Below are positions 32,601 through 41,818 of a DNA stretch of 64,000 nucleotides, piece by piece. Every line of letters starts with the position of its first letter. Position 1 is the stretch's first letter. This stretch comes from Beta vulgaris subsp. vulgaris (lineage: Eukaryota > Streptophyta > Magnoliopsida > Caryophyllales > Amaranthaceae). Location of the stretch: contig NC_079206.1 of NCBI RefSeq assembly GCF_026745355.1, forward strand, positions 36,835,642-36,899,641. The letters run 5' to 3'. The notes under the pieces are model-generated. The model saw nothing but the letters and a program-made list of their open reading frames with translations, was not told the DNA's origin and made no database searches. The position numbers and the translations under genes are program-made.

Positions 32601-34171
32601 AGCTGTCAGTATTTCCTTTCATTTACGTACTGGTTTCATTCACACATTGCATGTCTTTGTACAGTTGCATGCAGTGCAATGGTAAGGGGAAGATTCCTTG
32701 TGCTACTTGCAGCTCTTGTGGATTGATAAAATGCATTGCATGCCAAGGTAGCGGCTCTCTTCTTTCTCGAAGTATTGCAATCATCAAATGGTAAGTGTGG
32801 CATTTTGCTTAGTTGTAGGTTGGGGCTGTTAGGATCCATCTTTTATCAATCTTTGTTTGTTATTTGTTATCAATTTTTATTACCAATTTTATGGAGAATT
32901 TGTTTGAGTTGTTGTGGTGACATCTACATATCGTCTTGTAAGATTGGAGTACCCTAAGAATCGTAATGTTCACGTATTCAGTGATTCTGATTTCCTATGT
33001 ATTTACCAAAGGTATTTGTCCTCTGAATTATAGATTACTGTCGGGTTCTTGCCTCTCTAATTTTCCTTTTCTGGCTTTTACTGTTCCTTTTTTTTTTAAT
33101 TGTCTGAAATAGATCTCTTTCTGTTCCTCTTCATTATGGGAGCATCAAGCTCGAACCTATCCTGAAATAGAGCCACATAGGCTGCAGTTGGTTTTGGACA
33201 TGTATTTCATATCTAACTTTCAGATCTAACAATAATGAAGTTTGATGCGGTAGCAAATGGAGTCGGTATATGTGTATATCAGAATGTATGGAAGTTTTAT
33301 TGTGGGCTGGTATGGTTGTGCTTGTGTAACCTTTAGCCAATCTCAATTCAGGTTGTACATCTTTTTTTGCTTCTATGGATGCTAGTTCTTTTTTACTTCC
33401 AATGCCTATGATCTATACTTAACACAGCTAGTCTATGTGTCCTCTTCATGGCCCTCTGTAATTGGTTTGTTTTCATCGATCCTCTGCAATTGGTCTACCT
33501 ATAAATTTTGACAGAACCAAACCACACATAAACTATTGCTTATCAAGCTAAGTGGCAAGGTATCTGCACCTTGCTTATTTTGGATTTTCAGTTCATGGAA
33601 AGTAACTATAAACATGTTAATGGACCCTGAGAAAAAAAAACCAATAATTTTGGGCTTGTTCATCTTTTGACGAATTAGATCCTTTTAAGTAAATTCATAA
33701 CAAGCTTTTCGTCTCATCTTTGGGAAAAAACGGTATATGAACATGAATGTAGTAAAATAATGAACTGAATGACATGACCTTTTTTACAGGAAGACATTTT
33801 CAACTAGAAAAGTCAGTGCAACCAGAGCAGCCTTTGTTCCCGATGATGTCTTCCACAGAGCTCAAGGAGTGCAGCTATGCAATATGCAAGCTTATCAGTG
33901 TACTCCGGCCTTCTTTACCGATTCCTACTTTCTAAACAAATTCTCTTCTGAAGTTATTGCTGATAGAGCTCCTGTTCAGCCAACTGCAAGGGTCATCTGT
34001 GAGCGGCATACTATATCTGTTGTACCAGTGACACGGATCACCATGTCTCATTCTAGTCGCTCCTTCCATTTCTATATAATAGGTTTTAGCAGAGAGGTTT
34101 ATATGAAGGATCCCTATCCTGCTCAATTTTGCTGGGGCCTATGCTCATGCTTGGAGTGGCTCAACTTATAG
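18795..34171 (+). CDS. SSUH2-like protein with CxxCxGxG zinc-finger-like repeats (seven exons)
   Basis: The only host gene seen. Exons: 18795-18837, 18929-19147, 24602-24674, 32008-32339, 32408-32549, 32665-32790, 33790-34171. All introns are GT-AG, the phases join exactly, and the total is 1317 nt (438 aa plus stop; 436 aa if the in-frame ATG at 18801 is used). After a polar N-terminus comes [20 protein letters not shown] and a Trp-rich block (exon 4). Exons 5-6 encode the Cys-rich centre: [32 protein letters not shown] and CIACQGSG, like DnaJ-type zinc fingers but with no J domain. Exon 7 gives the conserved tail [20 protein letters not shown] to CLEWLNL. This order is that of plant homologues of the Ssu-2/SSUH2 family. 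No signal peptide or membrane segment is seen. Molecular function in plants is not known to me. Introns 2 (5.5 kb) and 3 (7.3 kb) are enlarged by transposons. Confidence 0.93.
19262..19507. mobile_element. Stowaway MITE 1 (intron 2)
   Basis: A 246-bp element ends in GAAACGGAGGGAG on the right and a degenerate CATCTTCCGTTTC on the left, flanked by TA on both sides. This is the TIR and TSD pattern of Stowaway (Tc1/mariner) MITEs. It is the most decayed of the four here. Confidence 0.75.
19925..20040 (+). mobile_element. tRNA-derived SINE-like sequence (intron 2)
   Basis: TAGCATAGTGGTATT resembles a Pol III A box and TGGGATCGAGTCTCACC, about 45 bases on, a B box. Body and tail borders are unclear and no TSD was found. 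A tRNA pseudogene is the alternative. Confidence 0.5.
20235..20508. mobile_element. Stowaway MITE 2 (intron 2)
   Basis: A 274-bp element starts CTCCCTCCGTTTTTTATA, ends AAAACGGAGGGAG and is flanked by TA duplications (20233-20234, 20509-20510). Confidence 0.9.
20620..20676. repeat. (AT)n microsatellite
   Basis: An almost pure AT dinucleotide run with one C interruption. The inserted MITE follows directly, and a shorter TA run resumes at about 21413 on its other side. Confidence 0.9.
20677..21413. mobile_element. MITE-like inverted-repeat element inserted in the AT microsatellite
   Basis: The left end (AAGGGCAAGATCACATGAGA...AGAAATGAGAATGAA) is inverted at the right end (TTCATTCTCATTTCTTATG...CATATGAACTCAATTCTGT), giving imperfect TIRs of about 50 bp. 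TA repeats flank both sides. The interior repeats ATTAGAGTTACA words. Its interior is split by the CpG-rich element at 20735-21179. Confidence 0.7.
20735..21179. mobile_element. CpG-rich Mutator-like MITE nested in the MITE above
   Basis: The 445-bp segment is bounded by ATGTCAACCA at 20725-20734 and 21180-21189, a 10-bp duplication (9 to 11 bp is usual for Mutator-like elements). It starts GGGAAAAAAAACGCGG and ends with a loosely inverted TTTTAATTCC. Both ends are packed with GCGGTCGCG, AACGGAACG and GTTCCGTAACG units while the centre is AT-rich. There is no coding capacity. Confidence 0.65.
21812..22075. mobile_element. Stowaway MITE 3 (intron 2)
   Basis: A 264-bp element from CTCCCTCCGTTTCC to AAAAACGGAGGGAG with TA on each side (21810-21811, 22076-22077). 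Confidence 0.9.
22411..22719. mobile_element. MITE with GCCCGTTTGGTT-type ends, copy 1 (intron 2)
   Basis: The left end GCCCGTTTGGTTAGTGGTA is inverted in the right end (TACCGTTAACTAAATGCT), and the inversion extends about 40 bp. The interior has CATGGTAATG-type repeats. A TSD was not clear, so the superfamily (hAT or Harbinger) is open. Confidence 0.6.
23006..23276. mobile_element. Stowaway MITE 4 (intron 2)
   Basis: A 271-bp element from CTTCCTCCGTTTTTTT to AACACGGAGGAAG flanked by TA (23004-23005, 23277-23278). A GTGGTGGTCCCC word occurs twice inside. Confidence 0.88.
23778..24124. mobile_element. MITE with GCCCGTTTGGTT-type ends, copy 2 (intron 2)
   Basis: The left GGCCTGGTTGTTAGATGG is inverted at the right (CAACTACCAAACGAGCC), with about 45 bp of imperfect TIR including GGAAATGAATT/AATTCATTCCC. 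It is related to 22411-22719 and about 350 bp long. No TSD was found. Confidence 0.62.
24944..25345 (+). mobile_element. Non-autonomous Helitron (intron 3)
   Basis: The element begins TCTCTATTATATAAGCC after an A and ends with a GCACGC/GCGTGC hairpin about 10 bases before CTAG, followed by T. This is the 5'-TC...CTAG-3' structure and A/T insertion site of Helitrons. It is 402 bp and has no Rep/helicase. Confidence 0.85.
25346..26520 (+). other. Intron 3 DNA between Helitron and copia element
   Basis: No exon is expected here, because the flanking exons already join in phase. I see no gene, MITE ends or RNA. A short GATGATGATGGTGGTGG run lies near 26187. Confidence 0.6.
26521..26790 (+). repeat. 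5' LTR of the copia element
   Basis: Starts TGGAGATAGTC and ends CTCAATCTCA, with TATA-type ACTATAAATAGAC near 26648 and AATAAAATTC near 26712. It differs from the 3' LTR at only a few positions. Confidence 0.92.
27272..28017 (+). pseudogene. copia gag (UBN2-type)
   Basis: ATG at 27272 opens [38 protein letters not shown] and [13 protein letters not shown] follow, the hallmark start of plant copia gag. Frameshifts near 27510-27600 move the frame to [20 protein letters not shown], then [20 protein letters not shown] and [13 protein letters not shown], and the frame ends at 28017. The usual CCHC knuckle is not recognisable. Gag would package element RNA. Confidence 0.85.
28255..29060 (+). pseudogene. 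copia protease and integrase remnants, internally deleted
   Basis: [15 protein letters not shown] (28256-28302) is the copia protease catalytic motif, with Val in place of the usual Ala or Gly. The pre-integrase and most of the integrase core are missing. Sequence resumes near 28590 with TPQQNGVVE-like and [20 protein letters not shown], then [18 protein letters not shown], the C-terminal part of the DDE core. The conserved post-core segment (FIGYS-like, about 28895) follows. Confidence 0.82.
29500..30960 (+). pseudogene. copia reverse transcriptase and RNase H
   Basis: RT starts [19 protein letters not shown] and [20 protein letters not shown] (29514-29655), continues after frame breaks with VYMNVPLGF and [16 protein letters not shown], then [15 protein letters not shown] with the catalytic YVDD (about 30036). 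[14 protein letters not shown] and [15 protein letters not shown] follow. RNase H reads [20 protein letters not shown] and [18 protein letters not shown], ending near 30960. Stop codons at several points exclude a working enzyme. Confidence 0.92.
30992..31262 (+). repeat. 3' LTR of the copia element
   Basis: 271 bp, preceded by a poly-G polypurine tract (30974-30987). It ends CTCAATCTCA like its partner. Confidence 0.92.
31263..32007 (+). other. Distal part of intron 3
   Basis: No gene or repeat ends recognised. It ends in a T-rich tract and the acceptor TGCACAG at 32001-32007. Confidence 0.6.
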
Positions 34172-34360
34172 TTGGATTTATCACACTTGTGTGAATTTGA
34201 ACTTAAATCTTATTACCTTTTGTCCGAAAGGTTGTTAGTGCGACTAGGAGGATGTTTCTGTGTCTCATTAATTCGTGCAAGTCATTATGATTTCCCTGCT
34301 GTACGTTCTATCTCGCACTAATTCTTTATTAGAGATGTGGTATTTTGTACCTGTAATAAA
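34172..34360 (+). promoter_or_regulatory. 3' UTR and polyadenylation signal of the SSUH2-like gene
   Basis: AATAAA stands at 34355-34360, about 185 bases after the stop codon, with T-rich DNA around it. A canonical plant near-upstream element at a fitting distance. No other AATAAA lies closer to the stop. Confidence 0.55.
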
Positions 34361-34365
34361 GTGAA

Positions 34366-34400
34366 ATTTAGTTTTTGGACCCGTGCATATTGCACGGGAA
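34366..34400 (-). mobile_element. Possible decayed Helitron terminus (hairpin)
   Basis: CCCGTGCATATTGCACGGG is a perfect seven-base-stem hairpin preceded by TTTAGTTTTTGGA, close to the ACTAG-plus-hairpin form of a minus-strand Helitron end. The opposite end was not found. Confidence 0.35.
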
Positions 34401-35919
34401 GGTTTTTGTTTAATAAGAATGGTGGTATACAAACTTTATTGAATAATATGAATAGTTAATAGTTATCTATCAAACTCATTTTTTTCTATCCCAACCAAAA
34501 AACTCACACTTTTACACAAAAAAAGAAACAACTTGAAACTCATCAAAGCCTAGTTCATCCCGTTCTTTTCTTTAGCTCGGCACCCCTTTACTCTCTCTCT
34601 TTTGTAGGTGTGGTTATGAATATATGATCCAGTTAGCTATTCGGTCGATTCGATCAGGTTGATACACGATTAGACGATGCTCCATTGCTTTGAAAGTGCC
34701 TCACTTGGAGTTGGAAAGTATATATAGCTCGTTCTTAGGGGTTGTTACTACAAATGTGATGGTTTGCATGGTGACAACCTTGGACAACAAGCAGTCAAGC
34801 ATAGTAAGTTGAGCGTGTGATTCATGCCTTACTTGAGTTCTAATAGTACTCTTCATACCCAGTTGTTTTAGGTTTTGGCTCACAAGTTTTTATATTCAAC
34901 TTGAAGAAGGTTTTTCTTGTTTTAATCGGAAATCTGAAAATTTTCTGCGGGTATGGATTGAAAATTTTCATTTTCGGATATCCAAAAATATCAGAAACAT
35001 GTGAATAATTATAGAAACATGCGAATATCATATCTCAATATATCCACTTTAGTAATCGAGTATAAAAAAATTTCAGGTTTCATGATTGGATATATGAAAA
35101 TATCTATAATCGAACTGATTTTTTTTAGCTTTTCATAGAAAAGTTTAAATTTCATAGTTATCAGATATCAAGTACGATCCGAGATTTACGATTGGATTGG
35201 ATCGGATCGGATAATTCGAAATGAATACCCCCTAGTCTTTTACCCCCCTAGTTTCTCTATACTCCGCAACTTTATCCAGCGATGACCACCTCACCTGACT
35301 CCTGACTGCAGCAGCACCAAAGTGAGCAGAGGATAGTAAGAGTTGTGAGAAAACAACTGCCAAGAGGATAGAGGAAAAAAAACCAAGAGCATAGAGATAA
35401 GAACTACAACAACATTGATGTGAGAGGAGGAGCACCATTCGCCGCCTCGGACGTCTTTAATTCAAACTGGTTCTTGGTGTGTCTTAAATTTGGAAATTTG
35501 TTCTTGATTCAGAATATGGAAATCTGGAAATTACTTTGATTCAAGTTTATTCGAAACTGTTCGAAATCTGATTGGAAATTTAGATATGTTCAAAATCTGA
35601 AAATTTGTTCATATCCATTTAGAATTTGATCGAGTGGATGGATATGGTTCTTTGATCCAAATGAGTTTGATTTCGTACAAGTAACTATTACACCATAAGT
35701 TATAGTGAAATAGTTGCACTCACGACTTTGTGATTATATTAATGTAAGTAAATCTGTTTTACATTTTCTAAAATATCTTCCTACAATAATATAAGTGGAT
35801 CAATATTTTTTAATTGCAATACTTCGTATAGTACACAAAGATTTTAAAGCTTTCGGTTATAAAGTTTAAAAAAAGAGGTTAATTTGATATTACAAATTCC
35901 ATCAGTATATAAGAAATAA
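34401..35919. other. Intergenic DNA without recognisable genes
   Basis: AT-rich sequence with repeated TCTGAAAAT/GGATATCC words. Short open frames here (for example 35232-35438) have no family features. Confidence 0.5.
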
Positions 35920-36186
35920 CTAGTTATAAGGCCCGGGCTATGCCCCGGGTAAGAAGAATTTCATTTATTAATATTGTATTTTGATATGATATCACTATAT
36001 AAATACAACTTGGTCTAGTGGTTGAAACTTTAGTACATGAACTTGAGGTCACGGGATCAAAACCTATACTATGCAATTTCTAATTTTTTTCATTGTACAT
36101 GGATTATATGAACTAAAACTCGCTAGGGAGAGCGCCACGTGGCACCGTTCCTAATTTACGCACGCCTTTTAATATATTAGTATAGA
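35920..36186 (-). mobile_element. Minus-strand non-autonomous Helitron
   Basis: On the minus strand the element starts TCTATACTAATATATTAAA after an A and ends with an ACCCGGGGC...GCCCGGGCC hairpin before CTAG and a host T (35919). It is 267 bp and has no Rep/helicase. Confidence 0.78.
36008..36066 (+). other. tRNA-like A/B boxes inside the Helitron
   Basis: TGGTCTAGTGGTTGA (36011-36025) and GGTCACGGGATCAAAACC (36047-36064) resemble Pol III promoter boxes at tRNA spacing. It may be a captured SINE head. Confidence 0.45.
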
Positions 36187-36357
36187 TGTGTTTGGAGTAA
36201 TCTTGTTTGATTAATCTAAATGTGTATTTAAAAAAAACTCAACTAGTGAATAATCTAATGTGCTGTTATGGAAAAGAAATATGTCACATGTTTAAGTTAA
36301 ATAAAATATAATGTGAGTCGTGTAACAATAGACTTGCTATATGTGTATTAATATTTA

Positions 36358-36709
36358 GGAAAAATTGACGATAAAGGTCTCAACTTTGGGTGATAATTTT
36401 TAAAAGGTTTGAACTATAGATTAACCTGTGTATGTCCCAACTCTAGGGGTATTAACTTTTAGCGGGCTTTAGTGACTTGAAACTGACTTAATAGGTCATA
36501 ACTTGTAAAACTTGGGTCACTCCAGAAGGGTTAATTGAGGGAGAGAAGTAGGAACTAGGTGAGATTTTAAAAAAAATCGTCAGTTTTAAGTCACCGAGGC
36601 CCGCTAGAAGTTAAGACCCCCTAAAGTTGGGACCTACGCAGGTTAATCAATAGTTCAAATCTTTTAAAAATTATAGCCCAAAGTTCAGATCTCTATTGTC
36701 AATTTTTCC
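36358..36709. mobile_element. Long-TIR Mutator-like MITE with 9-bp TSD
   Basis: The left arm GGAAAAATTGACGATA is inverted at the right as TATTGTCAATTTTTCC, and the inversion continues for over 130 bp of the 352-bp element. TAATATTTA is duplicated at 36349-36357 and 36710-36718, the 9-bp TSD of Mutator-like elements. Confidence 0.88.
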
Positions 36710-36718
36710 TAATATTTA

Positions 36719-37428
36719 CATATATTGCATATTATTTCTTTTTGGTAAACAGAATAAGATTGATTCATAGGTTACCAAAAATTGAAAAATTCATATTGGT
36801 CTTCCCACATATCCAGAGCATACTTCTTTGTTAATTTTGTGACCTCCTTCTCAAATAAAAAGATAGATGTATTACCCGTCTTGCGAATAGTGGCGTATTC
36901 AAGAATTACGGGATGGGGGTATGGATGAGAAAAAGTCAAATAAGACAAAATACAATACTTGAGTTGAATTACGGCTAAAAATTCAAATCAAATCAATATA
37001 CAATGCCAATATCATCTAATGGTTCAAATTAAAACTAATTAGAAAAGTTGAAGACTTTTGTGATTTTCCTTCACCTCTCTTCCAAAAAGATTCTAAATTT
37101 TTGTTTTTCGTCTTTCAAATCTAGTATAAAGTAAACATATGATTAGGTATTAATCTCAAAGTCCTTTGTTTCAAATTATATTTCACAACATCTAATTCCA
37201 AATTTAACTAATTTCACAACACCGATCTCCGACAAAGTGGCGACTCCCGTTCTGGCCTCCGGTCTCCTTCTGAGTGGCAACTTTTTGGGGAATAAAGAAA
37301 AAAAGAGAGAAGAAAAAGTATGAGGGAGAGGGAGTAAAAAAAATAACTTTATACTAATTGAGAGGTGAGAGAAGATCTTGAACTCAACAGGGTTTCTTGA
37401 TTATTAGAGTTCCCGCTCTGATACCAAT
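36719..37428 (-). other. AT-rich DNA ending in a retrotransposon primer-binding site
   Basis: No gene seen. At 37415-37426 the minus strand reads TGGTATCAGAGC, the initiator-Met tRNA site, two bases from the LTR to its right. The interior of that element appears truncated, because no gag or pol is recognisable to the left. Confidence 0.6.
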
Positions 37429-39000
37429 TGTTGTATAATATGAGCACTATAAGAGGGGGTGAATTATAGTGAGAGAATAAGCTATACTTTTTGCGGAATT
37501 AAAAGTAAACTTGGGAACAAACAATGGGAACACGAGAGATTTAGCGAGGAAAAACTTCCTAGGCCTAGTAGGAAGAAACAACCTCGACCACAAGGGATTT
37601 TAAACAACTTTTCACTATAATAGGCCAAAACAACTCTTATTACAACCTATTACTTTTCTCTCGATTCTCAACTTAAGTCACTCAACTCAAGTTCCCAACG
37701 ACAGTTCCCACAACTGACGTTTTCTCTCAAACTTCACTCGAAGTTCCTTTCTATTTCTCTTTCTCTTTCTCTTCTTTCACTCAAAGCTTTCTCACACTTA
37801 CAAGAGTTCACTCAAACCCTTTTTCTCAAAAATACACTTTGTAAAATAATGGAAGAGTAATAAACTCGATTAATGTAAGTATGAATTCTCTTAAGAAAAA
37901 GGCACTGACACTTTAGATAACTTAAGACAAATTAACTAAGTCAGACACAATTTGCTCAAATGAATTAGGCGCCTATTTATAGACAATTAAGACATGACAT
38001 GTTCTCCACTAATTACACCATTATCACATGATCTTCATGATGTTTAATTTAATTAAATTAATTATTCCATGTCATGTAAAGCATCCACTAATCCACTACT
38101 TCACTTCATAGAAGCAATAACACATTACGTGGTTTTTACAAAACTTGGACATTAATTAAACTCATTTAATTAAATAAATACTTGGAGGATAATTAACTAA
38201 GCCACTAAATCCACTAACTACATAAAACGTGTAGAAGTAGGTTTAGGCGTGCAATCTAGTTTTTAGGAAATAAATAAATTAAATCTTTTAGCTAGTTTTT
38301 AGGAAAAATATCTTTTTCAAAATATATTTTACAAAACCGGAAATAACAGTTTTATATTTAAAAAATCCGAAACATTTAAAAACCGGAAATATATTAATTT
38401 TTGAAAACTAAATCTTTTAAATAAAATATAAAAGATAAAAGATAAACTATAAAAAGATAATATTTGAAAATCAGTTAATTTAAAATAAGAAAATCTTTTT
38501 AAAATCTATTCCTAACAAACTTAAACTAAATTCCTAAAATAGTGGATCTTAGTCAAAATATCCCTAAATACTCTAACAACTATATTGGGCACAAATTTCA
38601 CTTAGGCGCACAATAATAGAGTCTCTTAGGAGTTCCTAAATTAGTTTTAAGTCCTGTTCCCTAATCTTGAAGTCTTGTTCCTTAACCTTGTTCCTATAGT
38701 GCCAGGTCTGTTCCTTTCATGGAAACAGAACCAAGTTCTTTTGAGAATTCACCACGAACTTAATTAAGCTTTTACTCAACCTTAACAAGAAGATTAATAA
38801 ATACCCTTATGTATTCTAATCTTCATTCCATGCTTGATTCTTCATCTCTCGAACATCTTTACTTCGATCTTGATTAATTCTCCGCTTTAATCTTCAATCA
38901 AGTATTCTCTTAGCTCGAGCATGAATTACCTTGCAACAACATAAATAAAATATACTATGTCTTTTGTGGTTAGGTCATCTTCAAAACTCAAGGGTCAACA
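37429..39000 (-). repeat. Long LTR (1572 bp), minus strand, inserted in the hAT transposase
   Basis: On the minus strand it runs from TGTTGACCCTTGAG to TTATACAACA, next to the primer-binding site. It contains the AAGAGGGGGTGAATTATAG block (37450-37470) seen near the end of some large copia (SIRE-like) LTRs; that lineage call is tentative. It interrupts the hAT reading frame at 39000/39001. Confidence 0.7.
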
Positions 39001-40009
39001 AGATTCTTTACAATACTTAACACTCTCCCTCAGCTTAAGAATAGCCTCATGAATCTCTTTCAAGCCATCATGTACCACTAGATTCAAGATGTGAGCACAA
39101 CATCTAACGTGGAAAAATTCCCCTCCATAAAACAAGTCAAGTTCACCCTTTAGATTTTCAGCAAAAACATCATTAGAAGAAGCATTATCTAAGGTAATAG
39201 AGAAAATTTTCTTTTGGATCCCCCAATCCTTCAACATACTACAAACTTGATCACACAAGTGAACCCCGGTATGAGGAGGCGACATGAAAGAAAAGTTCAA
39301 AATTCTCTTTTGAAGACACCATTGATTGTCTACAAAGTGGGCAGTTAAGGAGATATAACCATCAGTTGTTATAGAAGTCTAACAATCTGATGTTAGTGCA
39401 ATCTTACCAGAAACCAACCTCAATTTATCCTTTAATTTATCTTTCTCCCTTTAAAACATTTTCATAACGTCAGTCTTAATTGTGAATCGTGAAACACATT
39501 TAGCATTAGGATGCAAGTAATTGAAACACCTCCTAATCGCTTTATTCAACAAATTGGAAAGGTAGGTCGTGCCTAACAATTGCAAGAGCTAACAACTCAC
39601 GAAAAACACCAGCATTAAACTTAGGTAATACATTCTCTAAACCAGAAGATGTTTTCTCAAGAATCATTTAACCAACATCCCTAAACCTCATCATCCTACA
39701 AGTTTTCAAATGACGCTTTAAATTACCAGTCCCCATCTTACTATCAGCATTGAAAGATTGACCACATTTTTTACATTTGCATCTTAAGTTACCATTTTCA
39801 TCAGCTTCATCAAGAAAGTCATAATGCACCCACACACCATAAGTTAATCTACGTTGGCGTTTAAAGTTCTTACCAACCAAAACAGGTTTATGGACGACAT
39901 TTCTCTTTGTCTCCTGCTTCCCAGATTTCTTACTGTTTTGAACCTCTTCCTGAACTTCCTCTTCTCCAGAATCAACATCAATTGGTTCAGGAGACGTTTC
40001 ATACTCCAT
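39001..40009 (-). pseudogene. hAT transposase, N-terminal half, truncated by LTR insertion
   Basis: The minus-strand ATG at 40009 opens MEYETSPEPIDVDSGEEE. A BED-type zinc finger follows: VHYDFLDE, CKCKKCGQSF and TGNLKRHLKTC (about 39860-39700), which binds transposon ends. After several stops and frameshifts the text resumes as TSDxWTSITTDGYISLTAHF and FSFMSPPHTGVHLCDQV with ITLDNASSND and RCCAHILNLVVHDGLKEI (39300-39020), the catalytic-domain start of plant hAT enzymes. The frame then hits the LTR. The C-terminal dimerisation domain is absent. Confidence 0.88.
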
Positions 40010-40871
40010 AACTAAAAGTAAAAACAAAAAACAAAAAACAAAAACCGAAATAAATAGTCGAAATCTTCAGTAATATTAAGTTTTAACAGTATCAAAAAAA
40101 ATATTTTAAGTTTTAAAATTATTTAACTTACATAAGTATAAAATTACTCAAAAGATTCGACAAAAAGAATATAAGAAAGTAAAGAAACAGCAAAATAAAT
40201 TCAAAAAATATATAATTCGACATTAAAAATACCAAAAACAGCAAAAGAAAGATAAAGAAGAAGAAATACCTAATAACCTTGGAAGCTTTAATTGAAATTG
40301 GAGAAAAAAAAGGAAAAAAAACCATTAAAATAACATAATAACCAGGACAAAGAAGAAGAATGATAATAAAACTATGAGAGACAAAGAAGAAGATGAAAAT
40401 CAAAATAAAGACAAAGAAGGTTACTACTTACTAGAGAAGTGAACAAATTAATGAAGAAATGAAGAATGGAGAAATGATAAATGCAGAAATAAGAAAGAAG
40501 AAATAACTGACCTACTGTGGTCTGTGAAGCGGCGGATGAATGATGAGTTAGGTTAGGGCAAATGCGAAATTAAATATCATCTTCTTTTAGGTTACTTAGG
40601 TTGGTTGGACGTTTGGGCTTGGCCCAATTCAAAAGAAAAACTGAACAAGTAAATAGAGCTGAATCTGAAATATCACCTTTATTTTATTAAACGAGTTTAG
40701 GTGGGTTATTTTCAGGTTTAAAAATTTGACCTGAACCTAACCCATTTAATTAAACGGTTTAATAAGGTCAACCTGTTTAACTAAATGGGTTAAAAATCTT
40801 AACCCAAACCCACTTATTTCAGGTCGGGTTCGGGTTCAGTAAATGGGTTGGGTCAGTTTTGCTCAGCCCTA
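40010..40871 (-). mobile_element. hAT 5' non-coding region and terminal inverted repeat
   Basis: Purine-rich and GGGTTCGGG-type repeats precede the end GTCAGTTTTGCTCAGCCCTA (40852-40871). Read on the minus strand this is TAGGGCTGAGCAAAACTGAC, a typical hAT terminal repeat. The opposite TIR was not found in the window. Confidence 0.65.
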
Positions 40872-40884
40872 GCTGCTGTTGGGT

Positions 40885-41340
40885 TTGATAAGGAGGAGGA
40901 CATGTTGGAGGATGTAGTGGACGAAGGGTTTTGGCAAGGGACTCCATTCTTTGAAGCTGAAAATGCTCCCAAGAGTTTGATTTTACGTAAAGCTTTGATG
41001 GCTGCACCACACCAAATCCACGAGCATGAACAAAGGGAGAATTTGTTTCAAACTCAATGCCTTGTTAATGGTAAATTGTTTTCAGTTATTGTTTATAGTG
41101 GTTCATGTGCTAATGTGTATGCATTATCAATGGTGGAAGAGGTGCAATTAGCTACACAAGACCATCCTAGGACTTATAAATTGAGTTGGTTAGATGAGAA
41201 GAGTGGTGTGTAGGTGAAGAAACAAGTTCTCATTTCTTTTCGCATTGGTGGCCACGTGGATCAACTATGGTGTGACATGGTGCATATGATTACTTGTTGA
41301 TTGTTGTTGGGATATCCATGGCAGTCAGATAGAAGTGTCA
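40885..41340 (+). pseudogene. Ty3/gypsy protease with altered catalytic motif
   Basis: NLFQTQCLVNGKLFSVIVYSGSCANVYALS (in pieces, 41040-41125) matches the plant chromovirus protease start, but the DSG motif reads YSG, so the catalytic Asp is missing. A stop at 41211-41213 splits it from VKKQVLISFRIGGHVDQLWC, which continues in frame. Confidence 0.75.
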
Positions 41341-41427
41341 TTCATCATGGGGGGAGACGACATATATTCGGTTCTGAAGGATGGGGAAAGGTTTGCCTTG
41401 AAATCTTTGCCTCCTACATGTGTGTAG

Positions 41428-41790
41428 GTGCCTACAAGTGACCCTAGGGTTGGTGCATCGAGTGAAAGTTCGAGTACAACTGTTGTAGCTACGCCTCATG
41501 TGTGTTTAAGTTCGTGTAGGGACGAGGTCTTGGACGTGGCTAGCAATAAGAAGGAGAGGTGTGCAAAGTTGTTGCATTTGCGCCGAGACTCGACATTGGA
41601 TGAGGTATGGTGGCTGTCCTTGGATGCGCAAAAGTTACACAATAACCATAAGCATGGTGAGCCTATGGATGAAGGGCCATTCAAGGTAGTGAAGAAGATA
41701 GGCTATGATACGTTCAAGGTGTTGTTAGGGCATGGTATTTGCGCAACATTGCAATCAAGCGACTTGGTTCCATGCTTGGACGCAACTTGA
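41428..41790 (+). pseudogene. Integrase C-terminal segment of the Ty3/gypsy remnant
   Basis: About 120 open codons. The second half (DEGPFKVVKKIGYDTFKVLL and LQSSDLVPCLDAT) matches the post-core tail of chromovirus-type integrases, where a GPF-V-K-I-xNAYK-like run precedes the element end. The Ser/Thr-rich first half is not recognised. The whole RT to integrase-core segment is missing upstream. Confidence 0.65.
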
Positions 41791-41818
41791 GGTAAGTTGG
41801 ATTCTAAGGGGGAGAGGA

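Noticed and set aside
32636..32839. Minus-strand frame across exon 6
   Set aside because: It is the antisense of the Cys-rich exon 6 of the SSUH2-like gene.
40128..40403. Minus-strand open frame of 91 codons rich in Phe, Ile and Leu
   Set aside because: It is the translation of an A-rich tract in the hAT 5' region; the composition explains the membrane-like look.
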